From: Bacteroides sp.
GTDB lineage: Bacteria; Bacteroidota; Bacteroidia; Bacteroidales; Bacteroidaceae
Length of the DNA stretch: 12,069 nucleotides
Direction of reading: 5' to 3'
Assembly (NCBI GenBank): GCA_030151845.1
Contig: JASLCM010000053.1
Span: 1 to 12,069 of the forward strand
Shown here: positions 1 through 6,644 of the stretch, in pieces
How positions within the stretch are numbered: position 1 is the first letter of the stretch
How the letters are laid out: each line of letters opens with the position of its first letter
Notes under the pieces: generated by a model
Database searches by the model: none
What the model was told of the DNA's origin: nothing
What the model saw: the letters and a program-made list of their open reading frames with translations, nothing else
Program-made: the position numbers and the translations under genes

Positions 1-300
1 TACGGTACGGATAGCCGATTCACGACCATTACCTGGTCCTTTGACGTATGCTTTTACTTTACGTAATCCAAGATCGTAAGCTACTTTTGCACAATCTTGA
101 GCTGCCATTTGTGCAGCATAAGGAGTATTCTTCTTTGAACCTCTAAAGCCCATTTTACCAGCTGAAGACCAAGAGATGATTTGTCCTTCGCTGTTGGCAA
201 GAGAAACAATAATATTGTTGAAAGAAGAGTGAACGAACATTTGTCCATTCGCACTAACCTTTACATTTCTCTTTTTAGTAGCAACTGATTTTTTTGCCAT
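1..300 (-). CDS. rpsK: 30S ribosomal protein S11 (uS11), partial, 3' end outside window
   Basis: Small-subunit platform protein that binds 16S rRNA near the mRNA exit and E site. The first 100 residues are visible, starting at the ATG at 300-298 (MAKKSVATKK). The body contains VHSSFNNIIVSL (residues 23-34) and the conserved KGPGNGRESAIR near residues 87-98, both typical of S11. The family is about 129 residues, so roughly 29 C-terminal residues lie beyond base 1. The frame is open to the window edge. The gene starts 11 nt after the rpsM stop with an A/T-only leader and no Shine-Dalgarno sequence. By the usual Bacteroidota order, rpsD, rpoA and rplQ should follow outside the window; this is inferred. 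Confidence 0.97.
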   Translation of the reverse strand, partial: MAKKSVATKKRNVKVSANGQMFVHSSFNNIIVSLANSEGQIISWSSAGKMGFRGSKKNTPYAAQMAAQDCAKVAYDLGLRKVKAYVKGPGNGRESAIRTV

Positions 301-311
301 ATTAAAAATTA

Positions 312-692
312 TTATTTAGTAACTTTCTTCTTATTAGCAACAGTTTTCTTTCTTCCCTTTCTAGTGCGGGCATTGTTTTTTGTACATTGTCCTCTTACTG
401 GAAGTCCTAGACGGTGACGAACACCACGGTAACAACCAATATCCATCAAACGTTTGATGTTTAGTTGTACCTCTGAACGTAAATCACCTTCTACTTTAAA
501 TTCGTTGCCAATAATCTCACGAATTTTTGCTGCCTGGTCATCAGACCATTCGTTTACTTTCAAGTCTTTATCTACACCAGCTTTATCTAAAATCTTAGCT
601 GCACTACTGCGTCCTATACCATAAATATAGGTCAACGCTATTTCCCCACGTTTGTTTTGGGGTAAATCTACACCAACTATTCTTATAGCCAT
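312..692 (-). CDS. rpsM: 30S ribosomal protein S13 (uS13)
   Basis: Head protein of the small subunit. It forms intersubunit bridges with the large subunit and its C-terminal tail reaches the P-site tRNA. The 126 residues match the family length. The N-terminus MAIRIVGVDLP and the helix-two-turn-helix segment YIYGIGRSSAAKIL (residues 22-35) are typical. The tail motif RGQCTKNNARTRKG lies at 100-113, followed by a lysine-rich end. Position 103 is Cys where many bacteria have Arg, a small variation. The gene is preceded by a 41-nt gap after rpmJ, one of the larger gaps here, which holds a possible promoter box. The stop is TAA. Confidence 0.98.
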   Translation of the reverse strand: MAIRIVGVDLPQNKRGEIALTYIYGIGRSSAAKILDKAGVDKDLKVNEWSDDQAAKIREIIGNEFKVEGDLRSEVQLNIKRLMDIGCYRGVRHRLGLPVRGQCTKNNARTRKGRKKTVANKKKVTK

Positions 693-718
693 ATATATCT
701 TTTAATTATTTCCTGTTG

Positions 719-726
719 CAAAAATA
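719..726 (-). promoter_or_regulatory. Possible Bacteroidota -7 promoter box before rpsM
   Basis: On the minus strand the rpmJ-rpsM gap contains TATTTTTG, which fits the Bacteroidota -7 consensus TAnnTTTG. A start of transcription just downstream would give a leader of about 20 nt before the rpsM ATG. No TTTG-type -33 element is visible at the expected distance inside the end of rpmJ, so the call rests on half a promoter in AT-rich sequence. It could be chance. Confidence 0.25.
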
Positions 727-733
727 GTCAAAA

Positions 734-850
734 TTATCCTTGACGTTGCTTGAACTTAGGATTTTTCTTGTTAATAACATACAAACGGCCTTTTCTTCTT
801 ACAATTTTGCAATCTGGCGTACGTTTTTTTAAAGATGCTCTTACTTTCAT
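734..850 (-). CDS. rpmJ: 50S ribosomal protein L36 (bL36), zinc-less form
   Basis: Tiny 38-residue large-subunit protein that stabilises 23S rRNA near the L16 and L6 region. It starts MKVRASLKKRTPDCKIVRRK and ends NPKFKQRQG, the usual C-terminus of the family. In zinc-binding L36 such as that of E. coli the ligands are Cys11, Cys14, Cys27 and His33. Here those positions read Thr, Cys, Asn and Phe, so only one ligand remains and zinc binding is unlikely. It starts 9 nt after the infA stop and ends with TAA, 41 nt before rpsM. The infA-rpmJ-rpsM order is the common bacterial arrangement. Confidence 0.97.
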   Translation of the reverse strand: MKVRASLKKRTPDCKIVRRKGRLYVINKKNPKFKQRQG

Positions 851-859
851 ATCTCTGTA

Positions 860-1078
860 TTATTTATATCTAAAAACAATTCGTCCCTTAGTAAGATCAT
901 AAGGAGACATTTCTACTTTAACTCTATCTCCTGGTAAAATTTTAATGTAATGCATTCTCATCTTACCAGAAATATGAGCTGTTATTTCGTGGCCATTTTC
1001 TAATTCAACTCTAAACATTGCATTAGATAATGCCTCTACGATAGTACCATCTTGTTCTATAGCTGCTTGTTTTGCCAT
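860..1078 (-). CDS. infA: Translation initiation factor IF-1
   Basis: A 72-residue cytoplasmic factor that occupies the 30S A site during initiation and works with IF-2 and IF-3 in selecting initiator tRNA. The sequence is a single S1-like OB fold across nearly the whole length. Recognisable parts are GTIVEALSNAMFRVELENGH (11-30), the HISGKMRMHYIKILPGDRV stretch (35-53) and the ending LTKGRIVFRYK (62-72). Length and both termini match the family exactly. It begins 2 nt after the map stop, which suggests translational coupling. It carries no oddity. Confidence 0.98.
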   Translation of the reverse strand: MAKQAAIEQDGTIVEALSNAMFRVELENGHEITAHISGKMRMHYIKILPGDRVKVEMSPYDLTKGRIVFRYK

Positions 1079-1080
1079 AA

Positions 1081-1878
1081 TTATTTTTTCTTATTTCGTA
1101 AAACTTCTTCAACAAATTCAAATGTGGATAGTATTTCTGCCTTTCCTTTTCTGACAGCTACTGTATGCTCATAGTGAGCAGCATACTTGCCATCACGAGT
1201 CCGAACAGTCCATCCATCATTCTCCATATAAATTCTATAATCCCCCTGAGTTACCATAGGTTCTATAGCTATACACATTCCCTCCTTCAGTTGAGTTCCA
1301 TACCCTTTTCTTCCGTAGTTTGGCACTTGAGGGTCTTCGTGCATCTCTTTTCCAATACCATGCCCTACAAATTCTCGAACAACGCCAAAAGAGTTAGCTT
1401 CTACATGTTCTTGAACCGAAAAACCAATATCTCCAATTCTTTTGCCATGAATAGCATTCTCTATTCCCTTGTACAAGGACTGTTTTGTCACCTCTAAAAG
1501 CTTAGAGACCTCTGGTGAAACTTCACCAACAGCAAATGTATAAGCAGAGTCGCCACAAAACCCATTCAGGAAAGTACCACAATCCACAGAAACAATATCT
1601 CCTTCTTTAAGAGTTATGCTGTCTGGGATTCCATGAACAACAACATCATTGACAGATGTACATAGTGATCCTGGAAAAGGTTGCCCCAAATGATTAGGAT
1701 AACCTTTAAATGTTGGAGTTGCACCATGATCACGAATAAACTCTTCAGCAATCTTATCCAACTCTAAGGTAGTAACTCCAGGCTTAATGTGTTTAGCAAC
1801 TTCAGCTAGTGTTTTACCAACTAGCTGATTGCTTTCACGCATTAACTCTATCTCATCTTCAGTTTTAAGAAAAATCAT
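1081..1878 (-). CDS. map: Methionine aminopeptidase, type I
   Basis: Removes the initiator methionine from nascent proteins whose second residue is small; a metal-dependent enzyme acting at the ribosomal exit. The 265 residues form one pita-bread fold without an N-terminal extension, the type Ia layout. The five metal ligands are all visible: Asp99 (VDCG), Asp110 (GDSAYTF), His173 (VGHGIG), Glu206 (AIEPM) and Glu237 (YEHT). The substrate-contacting His82 and His180 are also present. The spacing matches the E. coli enzyme with a two-residue offset. The gene starts 5 nt after secY and ends 2 nt before infA. In Bacillus-type clusters adk sits between secY and map; it is absent here. The enzyme should be active. 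Confidence 0.98.
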   Translation of the reverse strand: MIFLKTEDEIELMRESNQLVGKTLAEVAKHIKPGVTTLELDKIAEEFIRDHGATPTFKGYPNHLGQPFPGSLCTSVNDVVVHGIPDSITLKEGDIVSVDCGTFLNGFCGDSAYTFAVGEVSPEVSKLLEVTKQSLYKGIENAIHGKRIGDIGFSVQEHVEANSFGVVREFVGHGIGKEMHEDPQVPNYGRKGYGTQLKEGMCIAIEPMVTQGDYRIYMENDGWTVRTRDGKYAAHYEHTVAVRKGKAEILSTFEFVEEVLRNKKK

Positions 1879-1883
1879 AATAA

Positions 1884-3230
1884 TTAATATGCAGCGATAT
1901 TTCCACTTCTACCTCTCATACGACCTGACTTTAATAGTCCATCGTAATGTCTCATCAATAGGTGACTCTCTACCTGCTGTAAGGTATCAAGAACAACTCC
2001 TACTAAAATCAACAAAGAAGTCCCACCAAAAAACTGAGCAAATTCCGCTTTAACACCAACCATACCAGCAAATGCGGGTAAGATTGCAATGAGAGCTAGG
2101 AAAAAGGATCCTGGTAGAGTAATTCGAGACATGATAACATCTAAGTATTCTGCAGTTTTCTTTCCTGGTTTCACTCCCGGAATAAAACCATTGTTACGTT
2201 TCATATCTTCTGCCATTTGATCAGGATTTACAGTTACTGCTGTATAGAAGTAAGTAAATAAAATAATCATAACGGCAAACATAAAGTTGTAGCCAAAGCT
2301 GGTATAGTCTGTTAACGCCTTTGTAAAGCCACTTACATTATCTGTATTTGAAAAACCGATTAATGTAATAGGAATAAACATAATTGCTTGCGCAAAAATA
2401 ATAGGCATTACACCTGCAGCATTTACCTTTAACGGTACATACTGTCTGGTTCCACTACCATACTGTTTGTTACCAACCATACGTTTTGGGTATTGAACTG
2501 GAACCTTTCTTGTACCTTGTACAAGCATTATAGCACCAGCAATAACAATAAGTAAGAAAACAATTTCGAACAGTAGCATTATCAAACCTCCTGATTTGTC
2601 ACCTACTCTTGAACTAAATTCTTGAGCAAAAGACTGTGGAAGTCTAGCTATAATTCCAATAAGGATAATAAACGATATTCCATTACCTATACCTTTATCT
2701 GTTATACGCTCACCTAACCATAATATAAACATACTTCCTGCAGCCAATATAATGGTTGAAGTAAACATAAACAAAGTCCAGTCTAGTGATGGATTTAAAG
2801 AGGGACCTGCCTGAATTTTCAAGTTTAAAAGATAAGAAGGTGCTTGAACCAACAAGATTGCTATGGTAAGATATCTTGTATACTGATTCAATTTTCTTCT
2901 TCCACTTTCACCCTCACGCTGTAACTTTTGAAAATAAGGTACAGCTATTCCTAGCAGTTGAATTACAATCGATGCAGAAATATAAGGCATGATCCCTAGT
3001 GCAAATATTGAAGCATTAGAGAAAGCACCACCAGAAAACATATTGAGAAGAGACAATAGTCCTTCACTTGTTTGCTGATGCAGTTTTGCTAACATACCTG
3101 GATTTATGCCTGGCAACACTACAAATGACCCAAATCGATAGATTGCAACGAACAGGATAGTAATGAGGATCCTATTTTTCAGATCCTCAATACTCCAAAT
3201 ATTCTTTAATGTTTCAATAAGCTTTTTCAT
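1884..3230 (-). CDS. secY: Protein translocase subunit SecY
   Basis: Pore-forming inner-membrane subunit of the Sec channel, working with SecE, SecG and SecA or the translating ribosome. The 448 residues contain ten hydrophobic segments, roughly at 19-39, 75-97, 117-136, 150-172, 183-195, 215-237, 270-292, 312-334, 370-392 and 398-418. The plug region (MFSGGAFSNASIFALGIMPY, 64-83) precedes TM2. The cytoplasmic loops that contact ribosome or SecA are visible as RKVPVQYPKRMVG (241-253) and KRNNGFIPGVKPGK (344-357). The C-terminus ends in a basic tail. It begins 4 nt after the rplO TGA stop. It is the only membrane protein in the window and is probably co-transcribed with the ribosomal proteins, as in most bacteria. 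Confidence 0.98.
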   Translation of the reverse strand: MKKLIETLKNIWSIEDLKNRILITILFVAIYRFGSFVVLPGINPGMLAKLHQQTSEGLLSLLNMFSGGAFSNASIFALGIMPYISASIVIQLLGIAVPYFQKLQREGESGRRKLNQYTRYLTIAILLVQAPSYLLNLKIQAGPSLNPSLDWTLFMFTSTIILAAGSMFILWLGERITDKGIGNGISFIILIGIIARLPQSFAQEFSSRVGDKSGGLIMLLFEIVFLLIVIAGAIMLVQGTRKVPVQYPKRMVGNKQYGSGTRQYVPLKVNAAGVMPIIFAQAIMFIPITLIGFSNTDNVSGFTKALTDYTSFGYNFMFAVMIILFTYFYTAVTVNPDQMAEDMKRNNGFIPGVKPGKKTAEYLDVIMSRITLPGSFFLALIAILPAFAGMVGVKAEFAQFFGGTSLLILVGVVLDTLQQVESHLLMRHYDGLLKSGRMRGRSGNIAAY

Positions 3231-3234
3231 CTAA

Positions 3235-3681
3235 TCAGAGTTTTATTGCGTTACCACCTTGAGCTTCTATAGCTGCTTTAGCTGCTTCAGAGAAAGCATG
3301 TGCTTCTACATCTATTTTTGTACTCAAAACTCCATTAGCTAAAATCTTTACAAGCTCTTTAGAAGAGATTACGCCAGCTTCCACTAGATCATTCACTCCT
3401 ACTTTAGCTAAACTTTTTTGTTCAGCTAGTGCTTGAATAACATCAAGGTTTATCGCCTTGTAAGCAACTCTGTTTCTATTCTTAAAGCCAAATTTAGGAA
3501 CACGACGTTGAAGTGGCATTTGTCCACCTTCAAAACCATTCTTCTTTGAGTAACCAGATCTTGATTTAGCACCTTTGTGACCTCTTGTTGAAGTACGTCC
3601 TAAACCTGAACCTGTACCGCGCCCTATGCGTCTTCTGGATTTAATAGATCCTTCTGCGGGTTTTAAATTACTTAATTTCAT
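3235..3681 (-). CDS. rplO: 50S ribosomal protein L15 (uL15)
   Basis: Late-assembly large-subunit protein whose long basic N-terminal arm threads into 23S rRNA. The 148 residues fit the family. The arm is visible as RIGRGTGSGLGRTSTRGHKG (18-37) and the conserved GFEGGQMPLQRRVPKFGF (49-66). The globular C-terminal half ends AIEAQGGNAIKL. The ATG at 3681 lies 29 nt after rpmD. It stops with TGA, unlike most neighbours, which use TAA, and secY starts 4 nt later, suggesting coupled translation. Confidence 0.98.
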   Translation of the reverse strand: MKLSNLKPAEGSIKSRRRIGRGTGSGLGRTSTRGHKGAKSRSGYSKKNGFEGGQMPLQRRVPKFGFKNRNRVAYKAINLDVIQALAEQKSLAKVGVNDLVEAGVISSKELVKILANGVLSTKIDVEAHAFSEAAKAAIEAQGGNAIKL

Positions 3682-3710
3682 ATTGTGTAATACTTTTTTC
3701 TATGATGTAA

Positions 3711-3887
3711 TTACTCAACAACAGTAACTAAGTGTTTAACTTTGTTGATCATACCAAGGATAGAAGGAGTACGTTTATGTTCCACAACACGGTTTAACTT
3801 GTGGAGTCCTAGTGCATCCAGCGTTCTTTTTTGGTCTGCTGGCGCTCCTATCCTACTTTTAGTTTGTTTAATTTTAATAGTAGACAT
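3711..3887 (-). CDS. rpmD: 50S ribosomal protein L30 (uL30)
   Basis: Short 58-residue large-subunit protein, easily missed because of its size. I translated it directly: it starts MSTIKIKQTKSRIG and ends INKVKHLVTVVE. The pattern IKIKQTKSRIGAP, then LGLHKLNRVVEH (27-38) and RTPSILGMINKVKHLV (39-54) is typical of bacterial L30. Its position between rpsE and rplO is the invariant spc order. The ATG at 3887-3885 lies 12 nt after the rpsE stop, and the TAA at 3713-3711 is 29 nt before rplO. The plus-strand reading frame over it is a shadow. Confidence 0.97.
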   Translation of the reverse strand: MSTIKIKQTKSRIGAPADQKRTLDALGLHKLNRVVEHKRTPSILGMINKVKHLVTVVE

Positions 3888-3899
3888 ATTCCTTAATGT

Positions 3900-4415
3900 T
3901 TATCCTCTAAAAACTTTATCAATACTTATACCTCTGTTTTGAGCTACCATTCTTGCATCACGCATTTCTTCAAGCGCCAGAACAGTTGCTTTTACTAGGT
4001 TGTGAGGGTTTGAAGACCCTTTAGACTTAGCAAGACAGTCAGTAACACCAACACTCTCTAATACTGCACGCATTGCACCACCGGCAACAACCCCTGTACC
4101 ATGAGATGCAGGCATTATTAGCACTTCTGCACCGCTAAAGCGTGCAGCTTGTGCATGAGGAACAGTACCTTTTAAAATTGGAACTCTGATTAGGTTCTTC
4201 TTAGCAGACTCAACTCCTTTTGCAATTGCAGTCGTTACTTCACCTGCTTTTCCTAAGCCCCAACCAACAACACCGTCCTCATTACCAACAACTACAATGG
4301 CAGAGAAGCTAAATGTTCTACCACCTTTAGTAACCTTGGTTACACGATTGATTGCAACTAATCTATCTTTAAGATCTAAGTCATTAGTTATTTTAACTCT
4401 ATTGTTTACAGCCAT
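3900..4415 (-). CDS. rpsE: 30S ribosomal protein S5 (uS5)
   Basis: Small-subunit protein at the mRNA entry channel, involved in decoding accuracy and helicase activity. It has 171 residues. The N-terminal double-stranded-RNA-binding-like domain covers about 14-77. Its loop NRVTKVTKGGRTFSFSA (23-39) is where spectinomycin-resistance changes map in E. coli; it looks wild type. The C-terminal domain carries PASHGTGVVAGGAMRAVLE (102-120) and GSSNPHNLVKA (133-143). It starts 5 nt after rplR with an AT-rich leader and ends TAA. Confidence 0.98.
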   Translation of the reverse strand: MAVNNRVKITNDLDLKDRLVAINRVTKVTKGGRTFSFSAIVVVGNEDGVVGWGLGKAGEVTTAIAKGVESAKKNLIRVPILKGTVPHAQAARFSGAEVLIMPASHGTGVVAGGAMRAVLESVGVTDCLAKSKGSSNPHNLVKATVLALEEMRDARMVAQNRGISIDKVFRG

Positions 4416-4420
4416 AATAA

Positions 4421-4765
4421 TTAAAATTTAAGTCCTCCTTTTCTAGCCGCATCAGCAACTTCCTTAACTCTACCATGGAACAAGTAACCATTACGGTCAA
4501 AAACAACAGAGGTAATTCCGGCTTCAGCAGCCTTCTTAGCGATAAGTTCGCCAACCTTCTGTGCTTGTTCTTTTTTCGTCACCTTTTCAGTCAATCCTAA
4601 AGAAGATGCAGCAGCAAGTGTATTTCCTGTCAAATCATCTACTAATTGTACATAGATTTGCTTGTTACTTCTAAACACACTCATTCTTGGACATTCTGCT
4701 GTTCCAGAGATTTTATTACGTACTCTGAATTTTATTTTTGTTCGTCTTTCTATTTTTGTTGTCAT
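4421..4765 (-). CDS. rplR: 50S ribosomal protein L18 (uL18)
   Basis: Binds 5S rRNA together with L5 and L25-type proteins and helps dock it on the large subunit. The 114 residues fit the bacterial family. The basic N-terminus is followed by PRMSVFRSNKQIYVQLVDD (26-44), the core of the 5S rRNA-binding fold. The C-terminus reads FDRNGYLFHGRVKEVADAAR (89-108) and then KGGLKF, a near-invariant ending. The gap after rplF is 27 nt and holds no Shine-Dalgarno sequence. An earlier ATG five bases upstream opens only a two-codon frame and is not the start. Confidence 0.98.
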   Translation of the reverse strand: MTTKIERRTKIKFRVRNKISGTAECPRMSVFRSNKQIYVQLVDDLTGNTLAAASSLGLTEKVTKKEQAQKVGELIAKKAAEAGITSVVFDRNGYLFHGRVKEVADAARKGGLKF

Positions 4766-4792
4766 ATCATTCTTAATTTATGTGCGCTAATG

Positions 4793-5347
4793 TTACTTAG
4801 CAGCAGCAGTTTTACCAGATTTTCTGCGAATATATTCGCCAACAAATTTAACACCTTTACCCTTATATGGTTCAGGCTTACGGAAAGAACGTATCTTAGC
4901 ACAAACTAGCCCCAATAGATGCTTATCGCATGACTCAAGCATAATTAGTGGGTTCTTATTTCTTTCAGATTTAGTCTCTACTTTCATCTCATCTGGCAAT
5001 TGCACTAAGATATTGTGAGTAAATCCTAAAGATAAGTCTAATAGGTTTCCTTGATTAGAAGCACGGAAACCAACACCAACAAGTTCTAGAGTAGCTTTGT
5101 ATCCTTCAGAAACACCAACTACCATATTATTAACTAAAGCACGGTACAAACCATGGTATGCACGTACTTGCTTTTCTTCATTTGCTCTGGTGAAAAGAAC
5201 TTCACCATCTTTTACTTCAACTTTAATAGATGGATCTACAAGTTGAATCAACTCCCCTTTCGGCCCTTTAACAGTTACCTTGTTTTCATCTACGGTAACA
5301 GTTACGCCTGAAGGAATACTAATGGGTAATTTTCCAATTCTTGACAT
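4793..5347 (-). CDS. rplF: 50S ribosomal protein L6 (uL6)
   Basis: Large-subunit protein near the sarcin-ricin loop and factor-binding site. The 184 residues include two repeated alpha-beta domains of about 80-90 residues each. Typical parts are MSRIGKLPISIPSGV at the start, VKGPKGEL (26-33), and the C-terminal signature KPEPYKGKGVKF (157-168) before a basic tail. The start is secured by a full AGGAGG Shine-Dalgarno with 8-nt spacing, unusual in this cluster. The gene begins 15 nt after the rpsH stop. Confidence 0.98.
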   Translation of the reverse strand: MSRIGKLPISIPSGVTVTVDENKVTVKGPKGELIQLVDPSIKVEVKDGEVLFTRANEEKQVRAYHGLYRALVNNMVVGVSEGYKATLELVGVGFRASNQGNLLDLSLGFTHNILVQLPDEMKVETKSERNKNPLIMLESCDKHLLGLVCAKIRSFRKPEPYKGKGVKFVGEYIRRKSGKTAAAK

Positions 5348-5355
5348 TCTATTCT

Positions 5356-5361
5356 CCTCCT
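5356..5361 (-). promoter_or_regulatory. Strong Shine-Dalgarno sequence for rplF
   Basis: Reading the minus strand, AGGAGG at 5361-5356 stands 8 nt before the rplF ATG, just after the rpsH stop codon. It is a perfect six-base match to the anti-Shine-Dalgarno core. Most other genes in this window have leaders made almost wholly of A and T with no such match, so this site stands out and supports independent initiation at rplF. Confidence 0.8.
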
Positions 5362-5362
5362 A

Positions 5363-5758
5363 TTAATACACGTAACATAATACTTCACCACCAACTTTTA
5401 GTTGTGAAGCCTCTTTATCAGTCATAACTCCCTTGGAAGTAGATACTATTGCAATACCTAACCCATTAATAACACGAGGCATATCTTTATAACCAGTGTA
5501 TTTTCTCAAACCTGGCTTAGATATCCTTTGAAGTTTCTTGATAGCATTAACCTTGTTTACTGGATCATACTTTAAAGCTACCTTAATCGTTCCCTGAGCT
5601 GTATCGTCAAGAAACTGGTAGTTTAAAATATACCCTTTTTCAAAGAGAATTTTAGTCATCTCTTTTTTTAAGTTTGAAGCTGGAATTTCAACAACTCTGT
5701 GTTTTGCAATAATTCCATTCCTTAGCCTCGTCAAATAATCTGCTATTGGATCTGTCAT
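5363..5758 (-). CDS. rpsH: 30S ribosomal protein S8 (uS8)
   Basis: Primary 16S rRNA-binding protein of the central domain; in E. coli it also represses translation of the spc operon. The 131 residues match the family. MTDPIADYLTRLRNG opens the protein, the RNA-binding C-terminal half carries the signature STSKGVMTDKEA (106-117), and the end is VGGEVLCYVY. A 49-nt gap, the longest in the window, precedes it and contains a small hairpin. Whether S8 regulates the cluster here cannot be told from sequence alone. Confidence 0.98.
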   Translation of the reverse strand: MTDPIADYLTRLRNGIIAKHRVVEIPASNLKKEMTKILFEKGYILNYQFLDDTAQGTIKVALKYDPVNKVNAIKKLQRISKPGLRKYTGYKDMPRVINGLGIAIVSTSKGVMTDKEASQLKVGGEVLCYVY

Positions 5759-5777
5759 AATATAATAATTAAATTAA

Positions 5778-5792
5778 TCAGGAATATCCTGA
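5778..5792 (-). other. Small hairpin in the rpsN-rpsH gap
   Basis: On the minus strand the RNA would read UCAGGA-UAU-UCCUGA, a perfect 6-bp stem with a 3-nt loop, 19 nt before the rpsH start. A weaker outer helix of six A-U pairs (TTAAAT with ATTTAA) can form around it across a small internal loop. No T-run follows directly as in an intrinsic terminator, and genes continue downstream, so a terminator is unlikely. It could affect translation or RNA processing, or be incidental. Confidence 0.45.
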
Positions 5793-5807
5793 CAATATTT
5801 AAATAAA

Positions 5808-6077
5808 CTACCAGCTTGCCTTTTTAACACCTGGTATTAAACCGTTTGATGCCATCTCACGGAATTGAATTCTTGATATACCAAATTGACGCATATATCC
5901 TTTTGGACGACCAGTTATTTTACAGCGATTGTGCAAACGAACTGGAGATGCATTCTTTGGTAAAGCTTGCAACCCTTCATAGTCACCAGCTTTAATCAAA
6001 TCAGCTCTTTTTTGTGCGTATTTGGCTACTAATTTTGCTCGTTTTACTTCACGAGCTTTCATAGATTCTTTTGCCAT
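5808..6077 (-). CDS. rpsN: 30S ribosomal protein S14 (uS14), zinc-independent form
   Basis: Head protein of the small subunit, close to the A and P sites. At 89 residues it is longer than the 61-residue zinc-ribbon form and lacks its CxxC pairs; only one cysteine (Cys52) is present, so this is the cysteine-poor long form. The conserved core is RLHNRCKITGRPKGYMRQFG (47-66), with SRIQFREMASNGLIPGVKKASW forming the end. It starts 15 nt after rplE, with a moderate AAAGGA eight bases before the ATG. Confidence 0.98.
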   Translation of the reverse strand: MAKESMKAREVKRAKLVAKYAQKRADLIKAGDYEGLQALPKNASPVRLHNRCKITGRPKGYMRQFGISRIQFREMASNGLIPGVKKASW

Positions 6078-6092
6078 AATATATATCCTTTA

Positions 6093-6644
6093 TTATTTTC
6101 CTTCTTTAAATGGTAAGCCAAATTCTTTAAGTAGAGCATGTCCTTCTTCATCTGTTGGTGCAGATGTTACAAAGGTAATATTCATTCCTAGAATTTTACT
6201 TACACTATCAATATTTATTTCAGGGAAGATGATTTGCTCCTCTATACCTAAAGTATAGTTTCCTCTACCATCAAACTTACTATTGATACCTTTAAAGTCA
6301 CGGATACGTGGAAGAGCAACACGAATTAACTTTTCAAGAAATTCGTACATTCTCTCTCTACGTAAAGTTACCATAACACCAATAGGCATTTTTTTACGTA
6401 ACTTAAAGTTTGAGATATCTTTACGAGAAACTGTAGCCACAGCCTTCTGGCCAGTGATTGCAGTTAGCTCATTGATAGCTGTTTCAATTACTTTTTTATC
6501 TGCAACTGCTATTCCAAGACCTTGATTGATAACAATCTTTTTTAATTCAGGTACTTGCATTACAGTTGAATATTCAAACTTTGACATAAGAGCAGGAACT
6601 ATCCTCTCTCTGTACTCATTTTTAAGGCTTGCAGTATTACTCAT
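6093..6644 (-). CDS. rplE: 50S ribosomal protein L5 (uL5)
   Basis: Binds 5S rRNA and contacts P-site tRNA and the small-subunit head. The 183 residues fit the family. Visible landmarks are VPELKKIVINQGLG (31-44), GQKAVATVSRKDISNFKLR (65-83), GVMVTLRRERMYEFLEKL (89-106) and DFKGINSKFDGRGNYTLG (116-133). The start ATG overlaps the rplX stop by one base (TAATG). A strong GGAGGAG lies upstream inside the end of rplX, so both coupling and fresh initiation are possible. Confidence 0.98.
   Translation of the reverse strand: MSNTASLKNEYRERIVPALMSKFEYSTVMQVPELKKIVINQGLGIAVADKKVIETAINELTAITGQKAVATVSRKDISNFKLRKKMPIGVMVTLRRERMYEFLEKLIRVALPRIRDFKGINSKFDGRGNYTLGIEEQIIFPEINIDSVSKILGMNITFVTSAPTDEEGHALLKEFGLPFKEGK

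Noticed and set aside
1165..1497. 110-codon open frame on the plus strand
   Set aside because: Lies wholly antisense within map, whose metal ligands and length are all intact; the translation has no recognisable features.
1829..2053. 74-codon open frame on the plus strand
   Set aside because: Antisense to the map-secY junction, both of which are clear genes; a shadow frame.
3742..3942. Plus-strand frame with a hydrophobic stretch resembling a small membrane protein
   Set aside because: Antisense to rpmD and the end of rpsE. The hydrophobic look comes from reading the complement of basic ribosomal protein codons.
4762..4770. Two-codon upstream frame ATGATATGA overlapping the rplR start
   Set aside because: Such short start-stop strings are expected by chance in AT-rich leaders, and no ribosome site supports it.
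4646..4909. 87-codon open frame on the plus strand
   Set aside because: Antisense across rplR and rplF; low-complexity Ser/Phe/Cys composition typical of a shadow frame.
6022..6525. Two plus-strand open frames (6022-6258 and 6283-6525)
   Set aside because: Antisense to rpsN and rplE, which are full length and conserved.
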